Source: Myotis daubentonii
Lineage: Eukaryota; Chordata; Mammalia; Chiroptera; Vespertilionidae
Length of the DNA: 64,000 nucleotides
Direction of reading: 5' to 3'
NCBI RefSeq assembly: GCF_963259705.1
Contig: NC_081842.1
Coordinates: forward strand, 68,274,787-68,338,786
Shown: positions 20,959 to 32,236 of the stretch, piece after piece
Layout of the letters: every line of letters starts with the position of its first letter
Position numbering within the stretch: the stretch's first letter is position 1
The notes under the pieces: model-generated
What the model was told of the DNA's origin: nothing
Database searches by the model: none
What the model saw: only the letters and a program-made list of their open reading frames with translations
Made by a program: the position numbers and the translations under genes

Positions 20959-21290
20959 TGACTTAACCTGCAGCCTGGAAATACCTGAGTGACTAACCAT
21001 GTACCTTATATGGAGTATACATTGAACCACCAATCAATACCTGCCAAATACCCTAAGCCCTTGTGCCTATATGGACCATACATTAAGCCACCAATCAGCG
21101 TGTGCCGAGTACACTAAGCCCCCATTCCTTCCCATTTCTCCCCTCAAAAGGTGCGTTCACCTCTGCACAGCTTGCTGTCCTTCCATTGCGAGACAGCCCG
21201 GCAGGTCTCTTTCCCCTAATAAAGCCTGTAATCCTGGTTTTCGGCTCCCGACTGGTCTCTCAAGTTTTAGAAACCATGGCCTAGAACATC
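20959..21290 (+). repeat. ERV LTR with duplicated U3 unit
   Basis: Plus-strand LTR-like sequence with two tandem units of about 63 bp (about 21000-21062 and 21066-21125), each with an ACCACCAATCA CCAAT box. AATAAAGCC near 21220 is followed by a typical R/U5-like stretch. The ends are approximate. Confidence 0.55.
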
Positions 21291-21398
21291 ACCTCAAAAC
21301 TTGATATAAATGCAAATTATCAAGCCTCATCTGGATGTAATGAAGCAGAAACTTGGGGTGGGGCCAGAATTTATAGTTTAAAAAGTCCTCCAGGTGAC

Positions 21399-22229
21399 AT
21401 ATGAAAACATGCTCAAAGTCACTAATCACCCGAGAGATGCAAATCAAAACAACAAGGTACCATCTCACACCTGTCAGAATGGCAATCATAAACAAATCAA
21501 CAAAGGACAAATGCTGGTGAGGATGTGCAGAAAAAGGAACCCTCCTTCACTGCTGATGGGAATGCAGATTGATGCAACCACTGTGAAGACCATATGGAGT
21601 TTCCTCAAAAAACTAAAAAAGGAATTTCCATTTGACCCAGTGATCACACTTCTAAGAATAGATCCCAAGAAAACAGAAACACCAATCAGAAAGGATATAT
21701 GCACCCCTATGTTTATAGCAGCACAATTTTCAATAGTTAAGATTTGGAAACAGCCTAAGTGCCCATTAGTAGATGAGTGGATTATAAAACTGTGATACAT
21801 CTAAACAATGGAATACTACGCTGCTATAAAAAAGAAGGAATTCTTACCATTGCAATAGCATGGATGGAACTGGAGAGCATTATGCTAAGTGAAATAAGCC
21901 AGTCAGAGAAAGATAAATATCACATGATCTCACTCATTTGTGGAATATAAAGAACATTATAAACTGATGAACAAAAATAGATACAGAGACAAAGAAGCAT
22001 TCAACAGACTGTCAAACTTCCGCGGGAAGGCAGGGGAAGGTTGGGGGAGGGGGTAAGAGATCAAACAAAGGACTTGTATGCATGCACATGAGCATAACCA
22101 GTGGACACAGACGGTGGGTGGGAGGGAGGTGAGGGCATGTGCTGGGGGTTGGGGGAAGGTGGGGAGAGGTCAAGGGGTGGGGGAAAGAAAACATATGTAA
22201 TACTTTAAACAATAAAGAATTTTTTTTAA
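21399..22229 (+). mobile_element. 5'-truncated L1 with target duplication
   Basis: L1 ORF2 3' end, 3'UTR and AATAAA tail between perfect 19-bp copies of AAAAAGTCCTCCAGGTGAC (21380-21398 and 22230-22248). ORF2 is broken by small indels and a stop, so this copy is older than the one at 15 kb. Confidence 0.92.
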
Positions 22230-22248
22230 AAAAAGTCCTCCAGGTGAC

Positions 22249-22664
22249 TTTCAGTGATTCTCAAGTTTGAGAACTACTAGTAGAGAAGAAACTGAATGAA
22301 TTATAATAATTTTTAAATATTTTTTTCCCAGCTTCATTACATTATTATATTCAATTTCACCATATAATTATTTTTGAGATACTTCACAATCTAAAGAGAC
22401 CATGATTAATAGTTAGTCACTTAGCCTTAGTTTTCAGAGAGGAGTAGCTCAAGGGAACTCTTCTGCTGGCTTTGGGGGTGCTAAATATCAGGAGAAATTC
22501 ATTCTGGAATTCATTTTTTGTCTTTGAATCTCTCAGACATCTACTTTCCCCATGTTTAGACAGTATTTTAGCAAACTTACGCTTTATAGGGTGAACAGTC
22601 ATACTCAGGTGTGATGTCAATGATTTCCTAAAATGGTTAATTTGGATTTCTCAATGATGAAAAA
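22249..22664. other. No feature recognised
   Basis: AT-rich sequence without recognisable content. Confidence 0.4.
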
Positions 22665-22840
22665 TCTATAATAACAAAAGCATAATATGCTAATTAGACT
22701 GGATGTCCTTCAGACAACCTTCTGGACAAAGCCGGGGCTGTGAGGGAAGCCCAGGTCCCAGGTGCCAGAGGGAAACCGGTGCCCACAGCCGGGGGAAGGA
22801 AGGCCTACTCTTGGACAAATTTTGTGCATCAGGCCTCTAG
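22665..22840 (+). mobile_element. HeliBat-type Helitron, first of a tandem pair
   Basis: Starts TCTATAATAACAAAAGC and ends GCATCAGGCCTCTAG, the HeliBat 5' TC and 3' CTAG. It is non-autonomous, with no Rep/helicase coding. Confidence 0.85.
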
Positions 22841-22841
22841 T

Positions 22842-23202
22842 ATCCTATATAATAAAAGGCCAGTGACCGTAACAGTGTAACAACCGATTGACCAGTTGCT
22901 ATGAGGTGCATTGACCACCTCTCAGTCCCTCCCCCCCACCCACAGGCTCCCATCACCTGATGGCAAAAGGGAAACCACAGGGAACCAGGCTGGGTGGTGG
23001 CCACAAGGCAGGACTGGGAACTGGTGAGCGGGGCAGAAGGCAGACCTCTTGGTCCCTCCCCGCACCCACAGGCTCCAATCGATCACCTGGAAAATGGGGA
23101 ACCCGGCTAGGTGGTGGCAGTGGGGCGGTACTGGGGACTGGTAAACAGGTGGAAGAAGGCCCTGATTGCAAGCTATGCCTAGTTTGTGTGCTGGGCCTCC
23201 AG
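22842..23202 (+). mobile_element. HeliBat-type Helitron, second of a tandem pair
   Basis: Starts ATCCTATATAATAAAAGGCC right after the first element and ends GCTGGGCCTCCAG. The interior is GC-rich and non-coding, with two similar blocks (CACCCACAGGCTCC at about 22938 and 23065). Confidence 0.85.
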
Positions 23203-23700
23203 TTATAATTATAAGGTTGACTAATCAGAATATGTGACATAAACAGCTTGACATTTTGATGTAAATATAAATTGTGATACAGGAAGCGCAAAGGTTTTAT
23301 CCAAAGATCCACTGAGGGGACATTGAAGAACTGTATATTTGACATCAAGTATTAATAGTGAAATGGTAAGGCTTTGAGTGAAGATAAAGGAAAAAAATAT
23401 AGAATCCTCCAAAAGTAAACAAAGCACACACTACAAAGTATTAACTATGATCAGCAGTGTTGGCATAATTTGTGAGCTGTTAGCAACTCAGTCTAAAGCC
23501 TCACCTCAGGCTCATTGAATTATAATCTATAGGCCTTATTTTTTAATAAGCTCTCCAGGTGATTCATATGCACATCAATGTTTGAAAAGCACTGCACAAG
23601 GATAACTCAAGGACAATGTTTTGTAGGAAGTAGGACTTCCTCTTGCTATTTTTTCATTTGATACACAATAGAAATGCCTTTATGGGTTTAATCATGAATA
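23203..23700. other. No feature recognised
   Basis: Ordinary sequence with no gene signal. Confidence 0.4.
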
Positions 23701-23704
23701 ACAT

Positions 23705-23940
23705 TTGGTTTTTTAATTTATTTTTCTACTTAAATATAGTTGGTATACAATCTTATATTGGTTACATTAGTTCCAGGTGTACATTATTCATTCAACATTT
23801 TTAAACTTTACAATGTGATTACCCCACTAATTCTAGTAATCATCTGTCACTGTGTAAACTCATTACTATATCATCAATTATATTCCCCTTATCATCTTCA
23901 TGCATGCACCCACTCCCTTTTGGTAAAGATCCCTTGGATA
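23705..23940 (-). mobile_element. Old L1 3'UTR remnant
   Basis: Minus-strand match to the mammalian L1 3'UTR motif seen on plus as GTTGGTATACAATCTTATATTGG, then TTCCAGGTGTACATTATT. No ORF2 is attached. Confidence 0.6.
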
Positions 23941-24719
23941 CACAAGGCAACTTAATGTAGTAAACTTTGTTCTCTGATTTTCTTAAAAAGGAAGCATTCC
24001 ATTTCTGAAATAACAAGGAATGTCCCAATCAAGTTTTCACTGTTGCCAAAGTTGGGTAATATTGTGTTGTCACCATCCAGGCAGATAAAAGAAGGAAAGT
24101 CATATCTTTGCCATATTTGGTTCTTTTCTCTTTTCTTTCATTACTCCTTCTTGGCCTCTGATCACCACTACATAGTCATTACATTCACTTATTCAACAAA
24201 TATTTATTAAGAACAAATGTATGCCAGGCTTTATTCTGAGTGCTGGGGGTTCAAAGAATGGTTAATGTACATATGGGAGGGAATATTGTGACATTTAAGC
24301 TATATACAGATGAAATCAATGAGAGGCTCTCAATTACTTGTTTTCCAGTGACTCAAGTTTAGAACATTAAATGGATGAAATGACAGATCTATTGTCTAAT
24401 GTTATTTGATGATAATTTTTGGAACATATTTTATAAATAGTTTCTTTTACACACTTCCTGATATAATAGTTTCTTTTTTATTCTTCTTAATTTTTGAAAA
24501 GGATGTAAATAAATGAGTGAGAATAAAGCAATAGAAAGAGGCCTAAAACGAAAGACTTCTCTGTTTGCCTTGGATTAAAGTCACTGTTTTCTATCAGTTC
24601 AGTCAATGAGTCAGGATGTCTTTCCCCTTACTAAAGTGAAAGAAAATGTAATTTAATTTTTTCATGTATCTGACACTTTCCGGCCGGATACACCAGGAAG
24701 GGTACTGAACTGGGAAATG

Positions 24720-24850
24720 GAGAATGGGATCTGAGTCATAACTTTGTCACAATCTAGCTCTGAGACTTAGGATCAGTCCAGCCACATCTCTGAACTTCAG
24801 TTTCCCAATATGTAACATGATAATTAATGTCATAAAAGTCATAAAAGTGC
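24720..24850 (+). mobile_element. MIR SINE remnant
   Basis: Carries the MIR core order: AGCTCTGAGACTTAGGATCA (diverged GTGTGACCTTGGGCA), CTCTGAACTTCAGTTTCCC and a trailing AATATGTAACATGATAATTA. Ancient and degraded. Confidence 0.7.
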
Positions 24851-25098
24851 TTTGATATAAAGACATCATTGATCATGTAGGAAAGAATTATTGTCTTTAT
24901 GGGTCATGCACACTGGGTTATTATAAAATAAGGAAGTGAGCAGTAGTGGGTGGAATTCTAAATAACAGAGTAGTTACCATAAAAGATACTCACTGAATTT
25001 GTTTACAATTTCTTTCTGAAGACCCAGACTGAACATTTGCCTAATCCTGTATAGAATTTCGAACAGCCTTTTACCAAACTCTTGAAAATATGTATTCA

Positions 25099-25601
25099 CT
25101 AGTAGCCTGGTAAACAAAATTCATGCACATTAAAAGGGAATTAATTAGAGGAAATATTTTAATATTGCTATTTGCCCTTTCTCTATAATAGAAGTGTCAG
25201 AGATGAAAGAAAATTAGTAAAATGTATATGAAAATCTTCCTCCTGTCAGAGTCTGGGGCATGCCGCAGGACCCAGAGTCAAGTCTCCACCCACCCACGTG
25301 CACCTCAAAATCACAGGAGACCCAGCCCTGGCCAGCCCCACCCCCTTCAAGCCCTGACGGGTGGGGGGTGCAGCCTCAGGCCCAGCTCAGAGGCAGGGGC
25401 ATGGCCTCAGGTCCCTGGCCCAGGGTGGGGGGCACAGCCTGAGGTCCCCCATCCCAGCCCGGTGCCACGCAGCCTCAGGTCCCTGCTGATTGCTTGTTAT
25501 GGCTCATTATGGGAACCCTGCCTCCACTGTGGGTGCAGCCATCTTGTGACAGTGTGAGGGAGTGAGGGTCAATTTGCATATCATCTCTTTATTATATAGG
25601 A
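25099..25601 (-). mobile_element. HeliBat-type Helitron, minus strand
   Basis: The 5' end TCCTATATAATAAAGAG lies at 25601 (minus) and the CTAG 3' end at 25099. The GC-rich interior (25250-25545) has repeated CCTCAGG(T/C)CC blocks. Frames at 25222-25557 are compositional. Confidence 0.82.
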
Positions 25602-25709
25602 TTTTCCTTTACCATGAGATGACTCTTTTAAATCTACATTATGAAAGAGAAAAAGTTATTTACATTCAATCCCTATTGAGTTCTTTTGTAATAATTTTTC
25701 ATTAACATA

Positions 25710-26690
25710 TTGTTAGCAGCGAAATGACACCAGAATGTTACTGGAGACGGGACCTCAGTTCAACAACCTTCGTTCTTAAGTTCTGGCCAAGGAAGAATTC
25801 AGAAGTGAGCCATGGAGAAGGTGAGCCATCTGGGTTACATGAGCTCAAGAAACAAGTTACAGGGTCAAAAGAAGGGCCCTTGTAGCTTAGGAGAAAGAAA
25901 GCAAAGAGACATGCCTAAAGGAAGTAGGTGCTGGTGTTGAGGAGAGAGAGTGAGAGAGAGAATGGAATCCTTTGTCTTAAGGGGTTTTATTACCTCTCTA
26001 AAGGCAGAAATTTTAGGGGAGGTCTCAGGGAAAGATCTCAAAGAAATACTTATCAGCTTTCCAGTTGTTTCCTTTCAGGATGATGGTCTCTACTGATTGG
26101 TCAGTGCCAGTGCAGGGGGTCATTAATCATCCAAGCTGGTCCTGATCTCAGCCATGGCATCACCATGCCTGGCCTGGAACCAAAGCACAACTGAAGCTTA
26201 TCTCTAGTTTGACCAAAACTCTGCCTCTATTGTCAGCAGACCCAAGGCTTCATTCCTACGATATTTTGATGTGGTTCAGAATATCATTGTTCTGAGGGCT
26301 TAATGATTGAAGGAGTGAGTCATACAGGGCTTGTGTGGAGTTATATTAGACTATTTTCTATTCCTCTTCCCTTCCCTAAAATGGTCTACCACATGACTAG
26401 CAACATGCCATAGAAGGAAAGGTCAGGGGAATATCCAACCAACATGACCATCAATATGAAAGATCAGGGGGTTTAAACCACATGACGAGCAATATGCTAG
26501 GAAAGGAGGTCACCTTGAGGACAGGGTTCCATCCTACAATTGTCTTTTGCTCGGAACCCGGGGCTTTCTGCCCTGATGACCTGTACCTGACCTACTGTCC
26601 CTATTCTTCGCATGCCTGTCTAACTGCCTACTATAATACCAGGTGGGTATGGGTGACTGATCAGAACAAAGGTGTAACATTTATGTGTCT
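25710..26690 (-). repeat. Probable ERV LTR and adjacent sequence, minus strand
   Basis: The minus strand has an AATAAAACCCC poly(A) signal near 25985 and a class I-like U5, and ends near TGTTAGCAGC at 25710. CCAAT-type ACTGATTGGTCAG lies near 26093. Neither the right boundary nor a target repeat is clear. It could instead be two adjacent repeats. Confidence 0.45.
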
Positions 26691-27260
26691 GCAACAAGCA
26701 GAATCCGAAGTAACCGCTTGAGCTAAAGCTGACCCAAGGTGTAACATTTAAAAGTAGACATTCTGTCTTGGGTAAGCAGAATAAAACTTGTATTTACTGA
26801 TACTTATTGATTAAAAAATGTTCCATAATGCATATATAATTAAGTAAAACAAAATATTATTATAGAGATGATAAAAAGGGAAAAGCACATATAAGATGAG
26901 ATATTATTTTACCTTTATTATTATTATTATTTTTGTTTGTTTGTTTTATTTATTTATTTATTTATTTTAATTTAATTTTTTTTATTGCTTAAAGTATTAC
27001 AAAGGGTATTACATATGTGTCCATTTTATCCCCCTGCCCTAGACAGTCCCCTAGCCTCCCCTATTCCCCAGTGTCTTATGTCCATTGGTTATGCTTATAT
27101 GCATGCATACAAGTCCTTTAGTTGATCTCTTACCCCCCTACCTCCTGCCCCCCAACCCTCCCCGGCCTTCCCGCTGCAGTTTGACAATCTGTTTGAGGCA
27201 GCTCTGCCTCTGTATCTATAATAATAGTTTATAATGGTTATCAAAAGTTTATAATGGTCT

Positions 27261-28789
27261 CTATTGTCCATGAATGAGTGAGGTCATGTGGTATTTTTCC
27301 TTTATTGACTGGCTTATTTCACTTAGCATAATGCTCTCCAGTTCCATCCATGACGTTGCAAATGGTACGAGTTCCTTCCTTTTTACAGCAGCATAGTATT
27401 CCATCGTGTAGATGTACCACAGTTTTCTAATCCATTCATCTACTGATGGGCACTTAGGCTGTTTCCAGATCTTAGCTATGGTGAATTGTGCTGCTATGAA
27501 CATAGGGGTGCATATATCCTTTCTGATTGGTGTTTCCGGTTTCTTGGGATATATTCCTAGAAGTGGGATCACAGGGTCAAATGGGAGTTCCATTTTCAGT
27601 TTTTTAAGGAAACTCCATACTGTCTTCCATAGTGGCTGCACCAGTCTGCATTCCCACCAGCAGTGCACAAGTGTTCCTTTTTCTCCACATCCTCTCCAGC
27701 ACTTGTCATTTGTTGATTTGTTGATGATAGCCAGTCTGACAGGTGTGAGATGGTACCTCATTGCTGTTTTCATTTGCATCTCTCGGATGATTAGTGACTT
27801 TGAGCATGTTTTCATATGTCTCTTGGCTTTCTGAATGTCCTCTTTTGAAAGGTATCTATTTAGGTCCTTTGCCCATTTTTTGATTGGATTGTTTATCATC
27901 CTTTTGTTAAGTTGTATGAGTTCCCTATAAATTTTGGAGATTAGGCCCTTATCAGATATGACATTGGCAAATATGTTTTCCCACAGAGTGGGTTTTCTCG
28001 TTGTTTTGTTGATGGTTTCTTTTGCTGTGCAGAAGCTTTTTATTTTGATGTAGTCCCATTTGTTCATTTTTTCTTTAGTTTCAAGTGCCCTAGGAGCTGT
28101 ATCAGTGAAGAAATTGCTTCGGCATATGTCTGAGATTTTGTTGCCTTTGGATTCTTCTAGAATTTTTATGGTTTCCTGTCGTACATTTAAGTCCTTTATC
28201 CATTTTGAGTTTATTTTTGTGTATGGTGTAAGTTGGTGGTCTAGTTTCATTTTCTTGCATATATCTGTCCAATTTTCCCAACACCATTTGTTGAAGAGAC
28301 TATCTTGGCTCCATTGTATGTTCTTGCCTCCTTTGTCAAATATTAATTGAGCATATTGGTTCGGGCCGATTTCTGGGCTCTCTATTCTATTCCATTGATC
28401 TATATGCCTATTCTTGTGCCAGTACCAGGCAGTTTTGAGAACAGTGGCTTTGTAATACAACTTGATATCTGGTATTGAGATCCCACCTACTTTGTTCTTT
28501 TTCAGGATTGCTGCAGCTATTCGGGGTCTTTTTTTATTCCAGATGAATTTTTGGAAAGTTCGTTCTAGATCTCTGAAGTATGCTGTTGGTATTTTAATGG
28601 GAAGTGCGTTGAATTTATAGATTGCTTTGGGTAGTATGGACATTTTAATGATGTTGATGCTACCAATCCATGAACACGGTATGTTCTTCCATCTGTTTAT
28701 GTCTTCCTCTATATCTTTTTTCAACGTCCTGTAGTTTTCTGAGTAGAGGTCTTTTACCTCTTTAGTTAAGTTTATTCGTAGGTAGCTTA
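27261..28789 (-). pseudogene. L1 ORF2p, C-terminal segment
   Basis: Frame from the thumb side of the reverse transcriptase through the C-terminal domain. It contains the [20 protein letters not shown] and [11 protein letters not shown] blocks and, near its end, the cysteine-rich [14 protein letters not shown] motif. It is separated from the upstream segment by the L1 tail at 28798-28896. Otherwise it has no stops over more than 500 codons, so the damage is recent. Confidence 0.9.
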
Positions 28790-28797
28790 ATTTTTTG

Positions 28798-28896
28798 CTA
28801 GGGGACTGTCTAGGGCGGGGGGATAAAATGGACACATATGTAATACCCTTTGTAATACTTTAAGCAATAAAAAAATATATATATATAAAAAAAACT
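28798..28896 (+). mobile_element. 99-bp L1 3' tail inserted antisense into ORF2
   Basis: The last part of an L1 3'UTR, with AATAAA and an AT-rich tail, lies in plus orientation between 8-bp repeats ATTTTTTG (28790-28797 and 28897-28904). It matches the 3' end at about 16190-16260. This is a very short 5'-truncated insertion that splits ORF2. Confidence 0.88.
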
Positions 28897-29511
28897 ATTT
28901 TTTGGTGCAATGGTAAATGGGATTGTTTTTATAATCTCTCTTTCTGAAAGTTCATTATTGGTGTATAGAAATGCCTCAGATTTCTTGGGGTTAATTTTGT
29001 ATCCTGCTACATTGCCAAATTCATGTATTAAGTCTAGTAGCTTTTGGATGGAATCTCTAGGGTTTTGTATGTATAATATCATGTTGTCTGCAAATAAGGA
29101 CAGTTTTACTTCCTCTTTTCCAATTTGGATGCCTTTTATTTCTTCTTCTTGCCGAATTGCAATGGCTAACACTTCCAGTACTATGTTGAACAGGAGTGGT
29201 GAGAGGGGGCATCCCTGTCTTGTTCCTGTTCTTAGGGGAAATGGTGTTAGTTTTTGTCCATTGAGTATGATGTTGGCTGTGGGCCTGTCATATATGGCTT
29301 TTATTATGTTGAGGTATGATCCTTCTACTCCCACCTTGGTGAGGGTTTTTATCAAAAATGGGTGTTGAATTTTGTCAAATGCTTTTTCTGCATCAATTGA
29401 TAAGACCATGTGGTTTTTTTCTTTCAATTTGTTTATGTGATGTATCACGTTTATTGATTTGCGGATATTGTACCATCCTTGCATCCCTGGGATAAATCCT
29501 ACCTTGGTCAT
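28897..29511 (-). pseudogene. L1 ORF2p, reverse-transcriptase segment
   Basis: Contains the palm motifs [10 protein letters not shown] and [15 protein letters not shown]. The catalytic box reads FADN at about 29080, where active L1 enzymes have FADD. The second aspartate codon, normally GAC or GAT, is AAC here, a G-to-A change in a former CpG context. The ATG-like start of this frame is only where the frameshift places it; the true protein continues from the upstream segment. Confidence 0.9.
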
Positions 29512-31189
29512 GGTGTATGATCTTTCTGATGTACTGCTGGATCTGATTTGCTAAGATTTTGTTGAGGATTTTGGCATCTATGTTCATGAGGGATATTGGC
29601 CTGTAATTCTCTTTCATTGTGTTGTCTTTACCTGGTTTTGGTATTAGGGTGATGCTGGCTTCATAGAATGAGCTTGGAAGTGTTCCTTCCTCTTGAATTT
29701 TTTGTAGTAGTCTGAGGAGGATAGGTTTTAGTTCTTCCTTGAATGTTTGGTAAAACTCCCCTGTGAAGCCGTCTGGTCCGGGGCTTTTGTTTGATGGAAG
29801 CTTTTTGATGACTGCTTCAATTTCTTCCATGGTTATTGGCCTGTTGAGATTTTTAGATTCTTCCTGATTGAGTGCTGGAATGTTGTATTTTTCTAGGAAT
29901 TTGTCCATTTCCTCCAGGTTGTCTAGTTTGTTGGAGTAGAGCTGTCCATAGTATTTTTTAACAATCATTTGTATTTCTGTGGGGTCTGTTGTTATTTCGC
30001 CTCTATCGTTTCTGATTTTGTTTATTTGGGTCCTCTCTCCCTGCTTCTTGGTGAGTCTGGCTAGAGGTTTGTCAATCTTGTTTATCCTTTCAAAGAACCA
30101 GCTCTTGGTTTCATTGATTTTCTGTATTGTTTTTTTGGTCTCTATGTCATTTATTTCTGCTCTAAGCTTTATTATCTCCTTCCTTCTGCTCACTCTGGGG
30201 TTTTCTTGTTGCTCTCTTTCTAATTCTTTGAGTTGTAGAGTTAGATGATTTACTACCATTTTTTCTTGTTTTTTGAGATAGGCCTGTAGAGCTATAAACT
30301 TCCCTCTCAGGACTGCTTTCAATGTGTCCCATAGGTTTTGGATTGTTGTGTTTTCATTGTCATTAGTTTCCAGGATGTTTTTAATTTCTTCTTTGATCTC
30401 ATTGGTAACCCAATCAATATTTAATAGCATGCTATTCAGCTTCCAGGTGTTTGAGTATTTTGGGTTGTTTTTATTGTAGTTTATTTCTAATATTATGCCA
30501 TCATGGTCTGCGAAGACGCTTTTTATGATTTCAATCTTCTTGAATTTGGGGATACTTTGCTTGTGACCCAATATATGGTCTATTTTTGAATATGTCCCAT
30601 GAGCACCTGAGAAGAACGTATATTCCCTGGCTTTGGGGTGAAGTGTTCTGAAGATGTCTATTAAGTCCATCTGATCTAGTGAGTCATTTAGGATTGCTGT
30701 ATCTTTGCTGATTGTTTGTCTATAGGACTTATCCAGTGCTGTCAATGGTGTATTAAAGTCCCCTACTATGATTGTATTGTTGTCGATCTCTCCTTTGATA
30801 TCTTCCAGGAGTTTTTTTATGAATTTGGGTGCTCCTACATTGGGTGCATATATGTTTACCAGGGTTATATCTTCTTGTTGTATTGATCCCTTTAGTATTA
30901 TGAAGTGGCCGTCCTTATCTCTTGTTAAGGCCTTCACTTTGAGGTCTATTTTGTCTGATATAAGTATTGCTACCCCAGCTTTCTTTTCCTTTCCATTTGC
31001 CTGAAAGATATTTTTCCATCCTTTCACTTTCAGTCTGTGTGAGTCCCTTCTAATGAGGTGGGTTTCTTGTAGACAACAGATGTATGGGTCATGTTTTTTT
31101 ATCCATTCAGCCACTCGATGTCTTTTGGTTGGAGCATTTAGTCCATTTACGTTTAAAGTTATTATTGAAAGGTACTTGTTTGTAGCCAT
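29393..31189 (-). pseudogene. L1 ORF2p, endonuclease and RT N-terminal segment
   Basis: Starts [18 protein letters not shown] at 31189. It contains the endonuclease residues of the APE-like fold: N in LNVNGLN, E in LQETHL, D and N in VGDFNT, D and H in KIDHILGHK. It then runs through the cryptic/Z region to the RT fingers ([33 protein letters not shown]). Near 29507 an extra G shifts the frame, and the remaining residues to 29393 are out of frame. In the family this protein nicks DNA and primes reverse transcription at the target. Confidence 0.92.
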
Positions 31190-31243
31190 TTCTTTTTTGT
31201 GTGTGTGTGGCTGTTTTCTTTCTGAGCTTTTTATTTCTTCTTT

Positions 31244-32236
31244 TTATACCAGTCCCTTTAGCATTCCTTGCATTGCTGGCTTGGTGGTGATAAACTCCCT
31301 TAGCCTTTTTTTGTCTGTGAAGCTTCTTATTTCCCCTTCAAGTTTAAATGATAGCCTTGCTGGATAGAGTATTCTTGGATTCAGTCCTTTGCTTTGCATC
31401 ACTTTGTAAATTTCAGTCCATTCTTTTCTGGCCTGATGTGTTTCTGTTGAGAAATCGTTTGACAATCTAATTGGAGATCCCTTGTATGTAACTTTCCGTC
31501 TCTCTCTTGCAGCTTGTAAGATTCTCTCTTTGTCCTGAACATTTGCCATGGTAATTATGATGTGTCTTGGTGTGGGTCTTTTCAGGTTCACCTTGTTTGG
31601 GACTCTCTGGGCTTGTGTGACTTTTTTCTTCCCCACCTCAGGGAAGTTTTCTGATATTATTTCTTCTAATAGGTTTTCTAATCCTTGTTCATCCTTCTGT
31701 TGTTCTGGTACTCCTATTATTCGTATGTTGTTTCGTTTCATGTTGTCCCAAAGCCCCCTTAGGCTCTCCTCCTGTCTTTTAATTTTTTTCTCCAATTGCA
31801 GTACATTTTGGGTGTGTTTTGCTTCCTTGTCTTCTAATTCACTAATTCGGTCCTCCGCTTCTCCTAGTCTACTGTTGATACTTTCAATGGAGTTTTTCAT
31901 TGCAGCTATATCACTCTTCATTTCTTCTTGGGTCTTACTTAAGTTGTTGATTTTTTCATCTGTTTCTTCTGGCTTCTTCCATATGTTATCGATTTTTTCA
32001 TCTGTTTCTTCTTGCTTCTTCCATATGTTATCCATTTTTTCATCTGTTTCTTCTTGCTTCTTGTAGAGGTTGTCGATTTTTTCCTCCATCCGGTTTATGC
32101 ACTCTAGGACCCTTATTCTGAATTCTTTATCTGTCATGTTGCATGCCTCTGTATTACTTAGCTGCTTTTCTGGAGAGTCCTCCTTCTCTTTCCTTTGGGG
32201 GTTTCTTTGTCTACCCATGTTTGATCTCACTGACAT
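31244..32236 (-). CDS. L1 ORF1p, intact frame
   Basis: RNA-binding chaperone of the L1 ribonucleoprotein. The frame has 330 codons from 32236. The likelier start is the seventh codon (MGRQRN, 32218), which matches the usual MG-K/R start of mammalian ORF1p. Order: basic N-terminus; long coiled coil (about residues 40-160) for trimerisation; RRM from about 166 (RNNIRIIGVPE); C-terminal domain (PARLSFKLEGEIRSF) to 330. Residues 53-94 are three 14-residue copies of (K)-I/M-D-N-L/I-x-KK-x-EETDE. No internal stops. Lies 54 bases upstream of ORF2, as in active L1s. Confidence 0.93.
   Translation of the reverse strand: MSVRSNMGRQRNPQRKEKEDSPEKQLSNTEACNMTDKEFRIRVLECINRMEEKIDNLYKKQEETDEKMDNIWKKQEETDEKIDNIWKKPEETDEKINNLSKTQEEMKSDIAAMKNSIESINSRLGEAEDRISELEDKEAKHTQNVLQLEKKIKRQEESLRGLWDNMKRNNIRIIGVPEQQKDEQGLENLLEEIISENFPEVGKKKVTQAQRVPNKVNLKRPTPRHIIITMANVQDKERILQAARERRKVTYKGSPIRLSNDFSTETHQARKEWTEIYKVMQSKGLNPRILYPARLSFKLEGEIRSFTDKKRLREFITTKPAMQGMLKGLV
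31955..32080 (-). repeat. 42-bp tandem repeat in L1 ORF1 coiled coil
   Basis: Three near-identical 42-bp units, with a fourth degenerate one, encode two heptads each. They keep frame and heptad register. Confidence 0.88.
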
